From Prolixibacteraceae bacterium (GTDB lineage Bacteria; Bacteroidota; Bacteroidia; Bacteroidales; Prolixibacteraceae), in the NCBI GenBank assembly GCA_007116765.1, contig SKHV01000241.1, positions 1 through 13,551 on the forward strand: a DNA stretch of 13,551 bases, given 5' to 3'. Below the pieces are notes generated by a model. It did no database searches. It saw nothing but the letters and a program-made list of their open reading frames with translations, and had not been told where the DNA came from. A program made the position numbers and the translations under genes. Shown piece after piece: positions 1 to 8,137 of the stretch (positions within the stretch are counted from its first letter, which is position 1; every line of letters starts with the position of its first letter).

Positions 1-1
1 A

Positions 2-787
2 AAAGCCAAAAAGAAACTCGAAGTAATGGTAATTAACAGGACACGAGAAATTTCCAAACAAAAGCAACGCATCGAAAAACAGCACGCAGAACTCGAAAAA
101 GTCAATGAAACCAAAGACAAGTTATTGTCGGTTATTGGGCATGATTTGAGAAGCCCGATGACATCCATCGATCAAATTATAGAACTCATATTGATGCGTT
201 ATAATAAAGTTTCGGATGAAGAAATGCGAAAATTTCTGGAACTCTTACAAAAAACATCGGCTTCAACATTAAATTTACTCGATGATCTGCTGCTATGGGC
301 TCAGGCACAAGGCAGTCAAAATCCTGTTCAAAAGGAAGTTATATCTGTTGACAGTTTACTCGAAGAATTGCTGACAGTGAGCGGTATTGTTGCCGAAAAG
401 AAAAATATTGAAATAGAAGTGCCTGCTGAAACTGGTGTTGACATTTTTATTGATAAAAACAGAATTCTTACCGTACTTAGAAATCTTCTTTCGAATGCCA
501 TTAAATTTTCTCATCCCGGCAGCAAAGTTACAATAAGTGTTCAGGTTGAAAACGATGAAGTAATTTTTGCAGTGGCCGACCAAGGTGTTGGCATATCGGA
601 GAATAGGATTGCCAATATTTTTCAGTTTGGTAGTGTAAGATCGAAAACCGGAACATCAGGTGAAACCGGCACCGGATTTGGACTTTCGTTATGCAAAGAA
701 TTTGTTGAGTTAAACGGCGGCAAAATATGGGTTGAAAGCGAAGAGGGGAAAGGCTCCACTTTTAGTTTTACCGTAAGTAAGGCCTAA
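2..787 (+). CDS. Sensor histidine kinase, C-terminal part (5' end outside window)
   Basis: This is the kinase core of a two-component sensor. It autophosphorylates a histidine and passes the phosphate to a response regulator not encoded here. The reading frame is open from base 2, so the ATG at 26 is internal and the gene starts upstream. Counting from that methionine, there is a charged coiled-coil linker (about 5-30), a HisKA H-box (SVIGHDLRSP, H39), and a HATPase_c domain with N-box asparagine N157, G1 box DQGVGI (185-190) and G2 box GTGFGL (215-220). All catalytic motifs look intact. The protein ends at the ATPase domain with no receiver or DNA-binding domain. It is closely similar to the C-terminal part of the next gene, which starts 8 bp downstream, and ends in the same way (FTVSKA). 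A matching membrane-bound propeller sensor region upstream is likely but not visible. Confidence 0.93.
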   Translation, partial: KAKKKLEVMVINRTREISKQKQRIEKQHAELEKVNETKDKLLSVIGHDLRSPMTSIDQIIELILMRYNKVSDEEMRKFLELLQKTSASTLNLLDDLLLWAQAQGSQNPVQKEVISVDSLLEELLTVSGIVAEKKNIEIEVPAETGVDIFIDKNRILTVLRNLLSNAIKFSHPGSKVTISVQVENDEVIFAVADQGVGISENRIANIFQFGSVRSKTGTSGETGTGFGLSLCKEFVELNGGKIWVESEEGKGSTFSFTVSKA

Positions 788-795
788 CATTTAAA

Positions 796-3700
796 ATGAT
801 GAAAATGATGAAATATTTAATTGCAGGTTTGTTGATGGTTTCGGCATCTTTAAATTCATTTTCATATTCCGGTTTAGATGAAATTATTCATTTCGATACC
901 GAAAACGGAATGTTAATGCATAACTCGGTTGAGGTTGTATTGCGCGATGGTTATGGTTACGTTTGGGTGGGTACAAATTATGGCTTAAACCGCCTCGACG
1001 GGTACCAGACTATAAACTATGTACATAATCCAAACGACACTACAACAATAAGCAGCAACCACATAAAAGATCTTTTTATCGACTCTGAAGGAGGTTTGTG
1101 GATTGGCACTATTGGGGGCGGTTTAAATAAATACAATTACGAAACCGATGATTTTGTAAGTTTCAAGCCCGATTCATCATTCAATTCAATTCCGGGTTTA
1201 AACGTGTCGGCCATTAATGAAGATTTATATGGAAATATTTGGATTGGCGTGATTGGAAGAGGTGTTAGTAAGTATAATCCGCATTCAAATGAATTTCGTC
1301 ATTTTGGCTTAGATGCTTTTGGCTCTGCTGATCAGCAAAATACAAATATCAGCAATATCTTTCGTGATAAGCAAGGTAACATGTGGGTCGGTTTTGATTT
1401 CGACCGCAATGGAATTTATAAAATTGATGTGGAAACTGAAGAAGTAACTTTCCATGGCCTTGAGCATGAGGGGGGTGAATACCACAGCGTAGGCTCGGTT
1501 ACCTCCATTACCCAAATGACCGATGGCACACTGCTATTCACTATATGGAATGGTTTGCTGTATAAGTTAAACCCCGAAACCGATCAGTACATACAATTGA
1601 TTCATGACAGGGATTTCTTCAAAAATGCGTATTTGCGTGCCATTGAAGTTGACCATAACGAAAATATTTGGATTGGAACATGGGACGATGGACTGTTTCT
1701 TTTGAACAAGCATTTCGAATTGGTAAATCATTTTACAAAATCGGATAATGGCTTAAAAGGTATCAATTCGAATTCGTTAAGAAACCTTTATGTTGACAAC
1801 AAAAAAATATGGTTAAGCTACCGGGAGCAAGGGGTAGATTTGGTTTCGCTCGAAGAAAAAATGTTTCAACAATTGTTGCCTGATTTATCGTCTGAACACA
1901 AATCGATAAATGGAACTTGTTTTGCAAAAGATGACGAAGGGAATATTTGGATAGGAAGCCGCGGACAGGGACTGTGGAAGCACAATCCTGTAAGTGGAAC
2001 AATGAGAAATTTCACTACCGATAATACTCCGGGGCTTATAAACAACAACATACTCAGTATAATTATCGACCAAAACGGGATTATATGGATTGGTACCGAC
2101 GGAGATTTTGCGGGTTCTTTCGATCCCGAAAAGGAAGTGTTTCAATTTTTACCTTACTATGAAGACGATTGGAGCTCTGTTTTTGCCATTGCCGAAACCG
2201 ATAGCTTTTTGTGGTGTGGTACATGGGGCGCAGGTATTAAGAAAATAAATAAATATTCCCGAGCTTATTCCACAATAACGTTCGACGATGCAGACCAATA
2301 TAACAACAGTATTTTTGACATAAAACAGATAGGTGACCATTTATGGATTGCCAATGTGGGGCTTGGGCTTATTAAATACCATATAGCAAGTCAAAACAAG
2401 GAGTTGATTTATGAACATCCCGATTTTCAAAACAAATTTCCCGATGAAAACCTGACTAATATATATGTTGATACCGATGAAACCTTATGGTTGTGTTCCA
2501 CAGGCGGAGGCTTAGTGCATTTCAATCCTGCTAATTCAGAAATAGAAACATATACAACCGACGATGGTTTGTCGGGCAACGTAATCCAAGGAGTTACAGG
2601 CGATAATAATCAGAACCTGTGGATTGCCACAAACTCCGGAATTACCATGTACAATAAAAGCAGCAAGCAGATACAAACTTTTTATAGCCATAACGGACTT
2701 TCACATAATCATTCCAACATGTCGTCTGTTTTCTTCGACAGTAAAAGGAATTCCTTGTATTCAGGCTCATCGAAAGGTGTAGATTTTTGCTCTACACAGG
2801 AAATTATTCTTAGTGACAATAGCCGGAAAGTTATGGTTACAAGCCTAACAATAGGTGGCAGCGAGGTTGATTTCAGAGAGAGTGAATCGTTAAGCGCACC
2901 CATTGCAATGGCCAAAGAAATAAAGCTATATCATCACCAAAAATATTTTACAATAAGGTTTTCATCTATGGAATTTAACCCATCATTCAAAAGTAATTAT
3001 TACTACATGCTTGAAGGGTTTAACGATACATGGGCTTCGTCGCCACATTGGCTTAACGAGGTGCAGTTTACTAATTTGAATCCCGGGAAATATACTTTTA
3101 GGGTAAAAGCAACAAACCGCGATGGGATTTTTAACGAAGAAGAGAGCTCAATTTCGATTGTTGTAGTTCCTGCCTGGTGGCAAACAGTTTGGTTTTGGCT
3201 TGGACTAATTTGTTTTTTCATTTTTATTGTAGCATTCATAATTAGGTACAGGTACATACAAATGTACAAGCAACAAATGAAACTAAAGAAGCTTGTTGAG
3301 CAGCGAACCGAGGAAATAGAAAAACAGAAAACAGAACTCGAAATTGCCAATAAAACAAAGGACAAATTTTTGTCGATAATTGGACACGACCTCCGGAACC
3401 CGGTGAGTAATATCGATCAGTTTAATGAATTGTTGCTTCTCGAACATCAGAATTATTCATCGGAAGAGCTTGTGCGTTTTTATCGCCTGTTAAAAAAATC
3501 ATCAGCTCATACGCTCCAGCTACTCGATGATTTATTGATTTGGGCCAAGGCTCAATCGGGTGAGGTTACAATTGAGAAGAAAAGAATCAGTATTGACAGC
3601 ATGTTTGAGAAAATTGTCGGGCTTTGCGAACCCCTCGCTCTTGCTAAAGAATTAAATATTGAATATCCGCGTAATATCAATTTATATGCTTTTGCCGATG

Positions 3701-4032
3701 CGTTTTCCATAGAAAGTGTTTTAAGGAATTTGCTTACCAATGCTATTAAATTTTCAAAGAGGAATAGCACGGTAGAGCTTAATGTTGCTGCTGATGGTAA
3801 TGATCTTATTCTTTCGGTGAAAGATTTTGGTGTTGGAATGGATGAATCTCAACTTGAAGAATTATTCAGAATAGAAAAAATTATTTCACGCGAGGGAACT
3901 TCCGGAGAAAAAGGAACGGGAATGGGATTGATTATAAGCAGAGAATTTGTCGAGCTAAACGGAGGGGAAATATGGGTAATGAGCGAACCCGGACAGGGAA
4001 GTACATTCTATTTCACGGTTTCTAAAGCATAG
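796..4032 (+). CDS. Two-propeller (Reg_prop/Y_Y_Y) transmembrane sensor histidine kinase
   Basis: The 1078-residue protein is a periplasmic-sensing histidine kinase related to the sensor half of Bacteroidetes hybrid two-component systems. It begins with a signal peptide (about 1-24). About 14 Reg_prop blades follow between residues 56 and 666, with repeated motifs such as VWVGTNYGLNRL, NIWIGTWDDGLFLL and TLWLCSTGGGLVHF, enough for two seven-bladed propellers. A Y_Y_Y domain (about 730-790, YYYMLEGFNDTW) precedes one membrane helix (about 797-818) and a coiled coil (about 820-855). The HisKA domain has H864 in IIGHDLRNP. The HATPase domain has N982, DFGVGM (1010-1015) and GTGMGL (1040-1045). 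Unlike typical hybrid systems, it stops there with no receiver or AraC domain. The ATG was chosen for the signal peptide; the next methionines (M2, M4, M5) are possible alternatives. Only 8 bp separate it from the related upstream kinase, so they are probably co-transcribed. The ligand is unknown; family members often sense glycans. Confidence 0.95.
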   Translation: MMKMMKYLIAGLLMVSASLNSFSYSGLDEIIHFDTENGMLMHNSVEVVLRDGYGYVWVGTNYGLNRLDGYQTINYVHNPNDTTTISSNHIKDLFIDSEGGLWIGTIGGGLNKYNYETDDFVSFKPDSSFNSIPGLNVSAINEDLYGNIWIGVIGRGVSKYNPHSNEFRHFGLDAFGSADQQNTNISNIFRDKQGNMWVGFDFDRNGIYKIDVETEEVTFHGLEHEGGEYHSVGSVTSITQMTDGTLLFTIWNGLLYKLNPETDQYIQLIHDRDFFKNAYLRAIEVDHNENIWIGTWDDGLFLLNKHFELVNHFTKSDNGLKGINSNSLRNLYVDNKKIWLSYREQGVDLVSLEEKMFQQLLPDLSSEHKSINGTCFAKDDEGNIWIGSRGQGLWKHNPVSGTMRNFTTDNTPGLINNNILSIIIDQNGIIWIGTDGDFAGSFDPEKEVFQFLPYYEDDWSSVFAIAETDSFLWCGTWGAGIKKINKYSRAYSTITFDDADQYNNSIFDIKQIGDHLWIANVGLGLIKYHIASQNKELIYEHPDFQNKFPDENLTNIYVDTDETLWLCSTGGGLVHFNPANSEIETYTTDDGLSGNVIQGVTGDNNQNLWIATNSGITMYNKSSKQIQTFYSHNGLSHNHSNMSSVFFDSKRNSLYSGSSKGVDFCSTQEIILSDNSRKVMVTSLTIGGSEVDFRESESLSAPIAMAKEIKLYHHQKYFTIRFSSMEFNPSFKSNYYYMLEGFNDTWASSPHWLNEVQFTNLNPGKYTFRVKATNRDGIFNEEESSISIVVVPAWWQTVWFWLGLICFFIFIVAFIIRYRYIQMYKQQMKLKKLVEQRTEEIEKQKTELEIANKTKDKFLSIIGHDLRNPVSNIDQFNELLLLEHQNYSSEELVRFYRLLKKSSAHTLQLLDDLLIWAKAQSGEVTIEKKRISIDSMFEKIVGLCEPLALAKELNIEYPRNINLYAFADAFSIESVLRNLLTNAIKFSKRNSTVELNVAADGNDLILSVKDFGVGMDESQLEELFRIEKIISREGTSGEKGTGMGLIISREFVELNGGEIWVMSEPGQGSTFYFTVSKA

Positions 4033-4186
4033 TTAAACAAGCTGCTTAATTATAAAACGTTAATGCTCAATCCATAAGGCACTTACAACAAATGCTTTAT
4101 GTGAAAAGTATTTTGTGTCACAAGATCTAATTAATTTAAAAACAAAAACTTAATCCTCGCTTTATCTGTATTAATGCTATGCAAAA

Positions 4187-4350
4187 GCGGCAGCGCCGCG
4201 ATAATATTTGTAGAAATTGCTTCGAAGGTAGTAAAAGAAAGGTGTAGCGCACCGTAACATTATATTTTTCAGCGTGTTTTGTTACGGTGCTGCGCACCTT
4301 GGGGGTTTACCATTTATTAACGTACTGGAAATATTTCGGTGCTTTGCACC
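4187..4350. repeat. Cluster of four REP-like 5-bp-stem, 3-nt-loop hairpins
   Basis: Four short palindromes share one design. They are GCGGC-AGC-GCCGC (4187-4199), GGTGT-AGC-GCACC (4241-4253, one G-T pair), GGTGC-TGC-GCACC (4286-4298) and GGTGC-TTT-GCACC (4338-4350). Starts are spaced 54, 45 and 52 bp apart. The second and third also sit in a larger imperfect inverted repeat (4239-4259 against 4280-4300, 17 of 21 positions pairing) around a roughly 20-nt AT-rich loop. GC-rich hairpins in AT-rich intergenic DNA resemble REP/MITE-type elements. No long T tract follows them, so simple terminators are less likely. Identity with a known repeat family was not tested. Confidence 0.6.
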
Positions 4351-4380
4351 TTACAAAGGCAACTCGACGCACTGAACAGT

Positions 4381-4401
4381 CTGAAGCCTGAAGCCTGAAG
4401 C
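4381..4401. repeat. Three tandem copies of a 7-bp unit (CTGAAGC)
   Basis: CTGAAGC occurs three times head to tail without mismatch, 60 bp upstream of the pepE start and just before its presumed promoter. The unit length is not a multiple of three and the tract lies outside genes, so copy-number change would not alter a protein. It could be slippage-derived or part of the adjacent REP-like material. Confidence 0.75.
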
Positions 4402-4430
4402 CAACAGCTAGATAATATTCTTGCAATTCG

Positions 4431-4438
4431 TATATTTG
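4431..4438 (+). promoter_or_regulatory. Bacteroidetes -7-type promoter element upstream of pepE
   Basis: TATATTTG matches the TAnnTTTG -7 consensus of the Bacteroidetes primary sigma factor and ends 23 nt before the pepE ATG. No clear TTTG -33 box is seen at the usual spacing, so this is a half-supported promoter. Confidence 0.45.
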
Positions 4439-4461
4439 CATAAACCAAATACACAAAAAAT

Positions 4462-5169
4462 ATGCGACTTCTGCTAATAAGTAACTCCACGCTGGCCGGC
4501 CAGCCTTACCTTGAATACCCAAAAGCCGAAATAGCCAAATTTTTAGGCACTGAGCCAATCGAGGCTTTGTTTATCCCTTACGCTGCGGTAACTTTTGCGT
4601 ACGATGAATATGAGCGAAAAGTAAACGAACGTTTTTCCGAAATTGGGCACAGCGTGGTGAGCATACACCGCTTTAACGACCCCGTTCAGGCAATGCGCGA
4701 TGCCAAAGCCATTGTGATTGGCGGCGGAAATACCTGGCAACTTGTTCGTAAAATGCGCGACAATAATCTGCTTGCTGTAATTCGTGAACGTGTGTTGAGC
4801 GGAACGCCCTACATTGGCTGGAGTGCCGGATCGAACGTAGCCTGTCCCACATTGCGTACCACCAACGATATGCCCATTATCGACCCGCTTGGCTTCGACA
4901 CGCTGAACCTTATGCCTTTCCAAATTAACCCGCACTACCTCGACGCCAACCCCGATGGGCATGCAGGCGAAACACGTCAGGAACGCATTGAAGAATTTCT
5001 CGAAATAAATTCCACCACATATGTTGTAGGGCTCCGCGAAGGGTCTATGCTTTTGCTTCAAAACAACAAGCTAGAGCTTATAGGAGAGCTTAACATCAGG
5101 GTTTTCGAGAAGGGTAAAGCACCAGTTGAGCTTTGCAGTAACGATAATTTGGATTTCTTACTGAAATAA
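4462..5169 (+). CDS. pepE: Peptidase E (alpha-aspartyl dipeptidase, family S51)
   Basis: This cytoplasmic serine peptidase cleaves dipeptides with an N-terminal aspartate (Asp-X) and so releases free aspartate. The 235-residue length is about that of known PepE proteins. The nucleophile elbow GWSAGSN puts the serine at S121. The conserved QINPHYLDANPDGHAGETR block puts the histidine at H158, and LREGS puts the acidic residue at E193. Each lies one position from the Salmonella PepE triad (S120, H157, E192). A GGGN motif (87-90) and the Rossmann-like N-terminus (MRLLLISNST) also fit. There is no signal peptide. The ATG follows a -7-like element by 23 nt, so it probably has its own short leader. 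The neighbour downstream is an AspT-type transporter, which suggests a shared role in aspartate or dipeptide use (inference). Confidence 0.96.
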   Translation: MRLLLISNSTLAGQPYLEYPKAEIAKFLGTEPIEALFIPYAAVTFAYDEYERKVNERFSEIGHSVVSIHRFNDPVQAMRDAKAIVIGGGNTWQLVRKMRDNNLLAVIRERVLSGTPYIGWSAGSNVACPTLRTTNDMPIIDPLGFDTLNLMPFQINPHYLDANPDGHAGETRQERIEEFLEINSTTYVVGLREGSMLLLQNNKLELIGELNIRVFEKGKAPVELCSNDNLDFLLK

Positions 5170-5295
5170 TAATTTGAGAAATACCAACTAGTCATAAATG
5201 AGGGTTTTCGATTAAATAAATACCACGAAACCTTTATTAAATGTAAAGCTTGGAATAAAAAAAGGCCGATAGTGAATAGCATATGTTTAAAAACA

Positions 5296-5303
5296 TAACT
5301 TTG
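5296..5303 (+). promoter_or_regulatory. Bacteroidetes -7-type promoter element upstream of the transporter gene
   Basis: TAACTTTG fits TAnnTTTG and ends 23 nt before the ATG at 5327, the same spacing as at pepE. No convincing -33 box is visible. The rest of the 157-bp pepE-transporter gap shows no other structure. Confidence 0.45.
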
Positions 5304-5326
5304 CAGCAATTATTAATAAATCCAGC

Positions 5327-6913
5327 ATGGAACTGTTTACAAATACCTATTTCTCATTTTTCCTGATAGTTACCCTCGGATTTTTATTGGGTAGGATAAA
5401 AATAAAAGGCATATCGCTCGATGTGTCGGCCGTAATATTTGTAGCCTTGCTTTTTGGGCATTATGGTGTAGTAATACCATCCGACATTCAACAAATAGGT
5501 CTTGTATTGTTTATTTTTACCATTGGTATCCAAGCCGGACCAGGATTTTTTTCGTCGTTCCGAAAACAAGGGAAAAACCTAACTATATTAGCATCAACCC
5601 TAATTATAATTGCAGGTTTAACCACAGTAGGGGTAGTTTACCTGTTCGATATCGACATGAATATCGGTATTGGACTTTTGACCGGAGCATTAACTAGTAC
5701 CCCGGGTTTAGCGGCAGCTATTGATACAACCGGTTCGCCACTTGCTTCCATCGGATACGGTGTGGCTTATCCCTTCGGTGTGTTAGGGGTAATATTGTTT
5801 GTCAGCTTTCTGCCTAAAATAATGAAGAAAAAGATTGCTGTTGCCGAACATGAATATGAAGCCGAGGTGAAACATGATTTCCCCGAAATTGACAAAGCCA
5901 ACTTCATTGTTGAGAACGACAATGTGATTGGAAAATCGATAGGCGAATTGCGCATCAGGTTTATGACCAAGGCTGTTGTTTCACGTGTTATGCACGAGGG
6001 GCTCGCAGTAACGCCAACCCCCGAAACCATTCTTTACAAAGGCGATATTATTAAGGCTGTTGGTGATTTAGAGGCCTTGAAGCGCATTGAATTGTTAATA
6101 GGACCAAAAACCGAAACCGAAATACCTCTTTCAAACAAATACGATGTGCAACGTATTTTGGTTACGAATAAAGAACACGTGAACAAAACCATAAAACAGC
6201 TCAATTTATTTGGCAACTACGGTGCAACAATAACACGTATTACCCGTGCAGGTATTAATTTTTCGCCTTCGCCCAATTCGCGCATACACTTTGGTGATAA
6301 AATAATGATTGCCTGTGAAACCGATAATATGAAGCAGGTGATGAATGTTTTCGGGAACGACGATAACCGCTTATCCGACACCGACTTTCTACCCATTGCC
6401 CTTGGTATTATTATTGGTGTTTTGGTAGGAAAAATCAGTATTCAGGTTGGCGATTTCGATTTTAACCTTGGGCTAACAGGTGGCGTGTTGGTAACCGGTT
6501 TGTTGCTTGGCCGTACCGGAAAAACCGGGCCAGTACTATGGACCATGACAAGTGCCGCGAACCAGCTTCTTCGTCAGTTGGGGCTGCTATTTTTTATGGC
6601 CGCTGTGGGAACTTCGGCAGGTGCACAGCTGGTCGATATTTTTATGCAAAACGGCGTGAACATGTTTATTGCAGGCGGAATTATTACCGTAGTGCCAATG
6701 GTCATTACTACAGTTGTAGCTAAACTCCTTTTCAAAATGAATATTCTTTCACTGCTGGGGGCACTCACGGGCAGTATGACGAGCACCCCGGGACTGGCTG
6801 CGGTTACTTCAATGACACGCACCAATTCCCCTTCAATAGCGTACGCAACAGTTTACCCGCTTGCCATGGTGCTGTTGATTATTGTGGTACAGTTACTGGG
6901 CTTAATGTGTTAG
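5327..6913 (+). CDS. AspT/YidE/YbjL-family transporter with two TrkA_C domains
   Basis: This 528-residue inner-membrane transporter belongs to the aspartate:alanine exchanger (AAEx) family, whose characterised member is AspT. It has the duplicated family architecture. An N-terminal membrane half (about 5-165) and a C-terminal membrane half (about 352-526) each carry the signature TSTPGLAA (123-130 and 485-492), followed by a similar helix (GYGVAYPFGVLGVIL and AYATVYPLAMVLLII). Between them lies a soluble region with two TrkA_C (RCK_C) ligand-binding modules, about 190-260 and 265-345. Substrate cannot be read from sequence; many family members (YidE, YbjL) are uncharacterised. The ATG is preceded by a -7-like element. 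The stop lies 3 bp from the stop of the convergent permease gene. The position after pepE fits a role in aspartate handling, but this is inference. Confidence 0.92.
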   Translation: MELFTNTYFSFFLIVTLGFLLGRIKIKGISLDVSAVIFVALLFGHYGVVIPSDIQQIGLVLFIFTIGIQAGPGFFSSFRKQGKNLTILASTLIIIAGLTTVGVVYLFDIDMNIGIGLLTGALTSTPGLAAAIDTTGSPLASIGYGVAYPFGVLGVILFVSFLPKIMKKKIAVAEHEYEAEVKHDFPEIDKANFIVENDNVIGKSIGELRIRFMTKAVVSRVMHEGLAVTPTPETILYKGDIIKAVGDLEALKRIELLIGPKTETEIPLSNKYDVQRILVTNKEHVNKTIKQLNLFGNYGATITRITRAGINFSPSPNSRIHFGDKIMIACETDNMKQVMNVFGNDDNRLSDTDFLPIALGIIIGVLVGKISIQVGDFDFNLGLTGGVLVTGLLLGRTGKTGPVLWTMTSAANQLLRQLGLLFFMAAVGTSAGAQLVDIFMQNGVNMFIAGGIITVVPMVITTVVAKLLFKMNILSLLGALTGSMTSTPGLAAVTSMTRTNSPSIAYATVYPLAMVLLIIVVQLLGLMC

Positions 6914-6916
6914 TAG

Positions 6917-8137
6917 CTAGTTGTGTTGTAGTTGAAAAAACTTTTTCGGGAGAAATTTTACAGGAAGCCACGATGCCAGGGCTCCAATAACCAGTACCGT
7001 AACAGCAATTAGAATTAGGCTTGGTATTCTGATTTCGACCGGGTAATGGTCAATTACAAACGAACCCGGTATTTTTAGCCATCCAAAATGCATTTGTCCA
7101 AGACTGATAAGTACTCCCAAAGTCATTCCTATTGCAGCTCCAATAGTAGAAACCAGCCAACCTTCGTACAGGAATATCAGCCCTAGTTTTTTACGGGTCA
7201 GCCCCAGACTGAGCAAAATGTTAATGTCTTTCTTTTTATCGAGGATGAGCATCGAAATTGAACTTGCCAGGTTAAACGAGGCTATTACGAGAATGAACGA
7301 GAGCGTGAGGAAAATAAAGAACCGTTCGCTTTTTGCTATCCGATAGTACGATTCGTGTTGTTGGTATTGATTTTCAACTTTAAAATCATCTCCTAGCAGG
7401 CGTTCCAGTTTACGTTGAAATCGTTTTTGGTCAACTCCGGGTGCCAGAGCAAGTTCAATCGATGTTACGTTGGTTTCCATTTCGAGCAGTTCGCGGGCAA
7501 CATCAATGGGAATCAGGGCAAATTGGTCATCTACTTCTTGTTGTCCCACAGCATAAACCCCCGATAGGTAAACGTGCTTTTGCCTGAACGGATTAAGAAT
7601 TGCTGCACTTGAACGCCCTTTGCGTGGCACCGATATGTAAATGGGGCGCACAAAATTTACTGCAATACCAAGGTTGAAAGCCAATCCGCGGCCAATTACC
7701 GTGTAGTCGAAATTGCCATCGTGGAGCATAAGGTCGCCATCGTACATAATTTCTTCAATGTTGGCCATTTCGAGGTATTCTTCTTCAACACCTTTAATGT
7801 TGGCAATAAACTGGCGGTCTTCAAACCTGAAAAGTGCAATTTCTTCAACCACTTCGCAGTAATGAATGATTGATTCATCGTTCTTTATTTGCTCAAAAAT
7901 ATCGGTATTCGGGTCGAATTGTTTCCCTTCAACCGCGGTGATTTTAATTTCGGAATCAAAATAACTGAAGATGGACTTAATGAGCTGGTCGAAGCCATTG
8001 AAGATTGAAAGCACCACTACAAGGGCGGTAGTTCCTACTACAACGCCTACCATGGCTATGCCCGAAATAATGTTTACCACATTTTTCGAGTTTTTCGACA
8101 GCATGTACCTGCGGGCTATATATAACGAAAAATCCAA
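6917..8137 (-). CDS. LolC/LolE-like (FtsX/MacB) ABC transporter permease, TTG start
   Basis: The 406-residue inner-membrane protein is of the FtsX/LolCE type, which forms the membrane part of ABC complexes that extract lipoproteins for transport to the outer membrane. It shows the usual four-helix plan: helix 1 at about 21-46, a large periplasmic domain (about 60-265), and helices at about 273-298, 320-348 and 371-395. The KKKDINILLSLGLTRKKL segment (301-318) is the typical cytoplasmic loop after helix 2. The N-terminus MDFSLYIARRYMLSK matches the family start exactly where TTG is the only available initiation codon. The preceding codon is the TAG stop of the methyltransferase gene, so translation is probably coupled. 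No LolD-like ATPase is in the window. Its place after rbfA is common in Bacteroidetes. The exact substrate is not provable here. Confidence 0.9.
   Translation of the reverse strand: MDFSLYIARRYMLSKNSKNVVNIISGIAMVGVVVGTTALVVVLSIFNGFDQLIKSIFSYFDSEIKITAVEGKQFDPNTDIFEQIKNDESIIHYCEVVEEIALFRFEDRQFIANIKGVEEEYLEMANIEEIMYDGDLMLHDGNFDYTVIGRGLAFNLGIAVNFVRPIYISVPRKGRSSAAILNPFRQKHVYLSGVYAVGQQEVDDQFALIPIDVARELLEMETNVTSIELALAPGVDQKRFQRKLERLLGDDFKVENQYQQHESYYRIAKSERFFIFLTLSFILVIASFNLASSISMLILDKKKDINILLSLGLTRKKLGLIFLYEGWLVSTIGAAIGMTLGVLISLGQMHFGWLKIPGSFVIDHYPVEIRIPSLILIAVTVLVIGALASWLPVKFLPKKFFQLQHN

Larger units (their letters stand above)
4033..4461. other. Non-coding stretch with hairpin cluster and short tandem repeat
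   Basis: These 429 bp between the sensor kinase and pepE hold no convincing gene. The one reading frame crossing it on the minus strand overlaps pepE antisense and has no recognisable protein features. The left part (4033-4180) is AT-rich and unremarkable, with no clear terminator after the kinase. The right part carries four short hairpins (4187-4350), a triplicated 7-mer (4381-4401) and a promoter-like element (4431-4438), each listed separately. Confidence 0.7.

Noticed and set aside
26..787. A complete 253-residue histidine kinase starting at ATG 26
   Set aside because: The frame is open back to base 2 and the sequence before M26 continues the same linker seen in the paralogue, so the start is outside the window.
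3003..3365. 120-residue minus-strand frame inside the sensor kinase
   Set aside because: It is wholly antisense to the Y_Y_Y, membrane and linker coding region; its hydrophobic look comes from the complementary strand.
4239..4300. The larger inverted repeat as an intrinsic terminator of the sensor kinase gene
   Set aside because: It lies more than 200 bp from the stop codon, pairing is imperfect, and no T-rich tract follows the right arm.
4307..4558. Minus-strand reading frame over the hairpin region and the start of pepE
   Set aside because: It translates the repeats and the antisense of pepE, with no domain or credible start; a chance frame.
4543..5061. 172-residue minus-strand frame inside pepE
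   Set aside because: It lies entirely antisense to a clearly recognised enzyme, with no known protein similarity.
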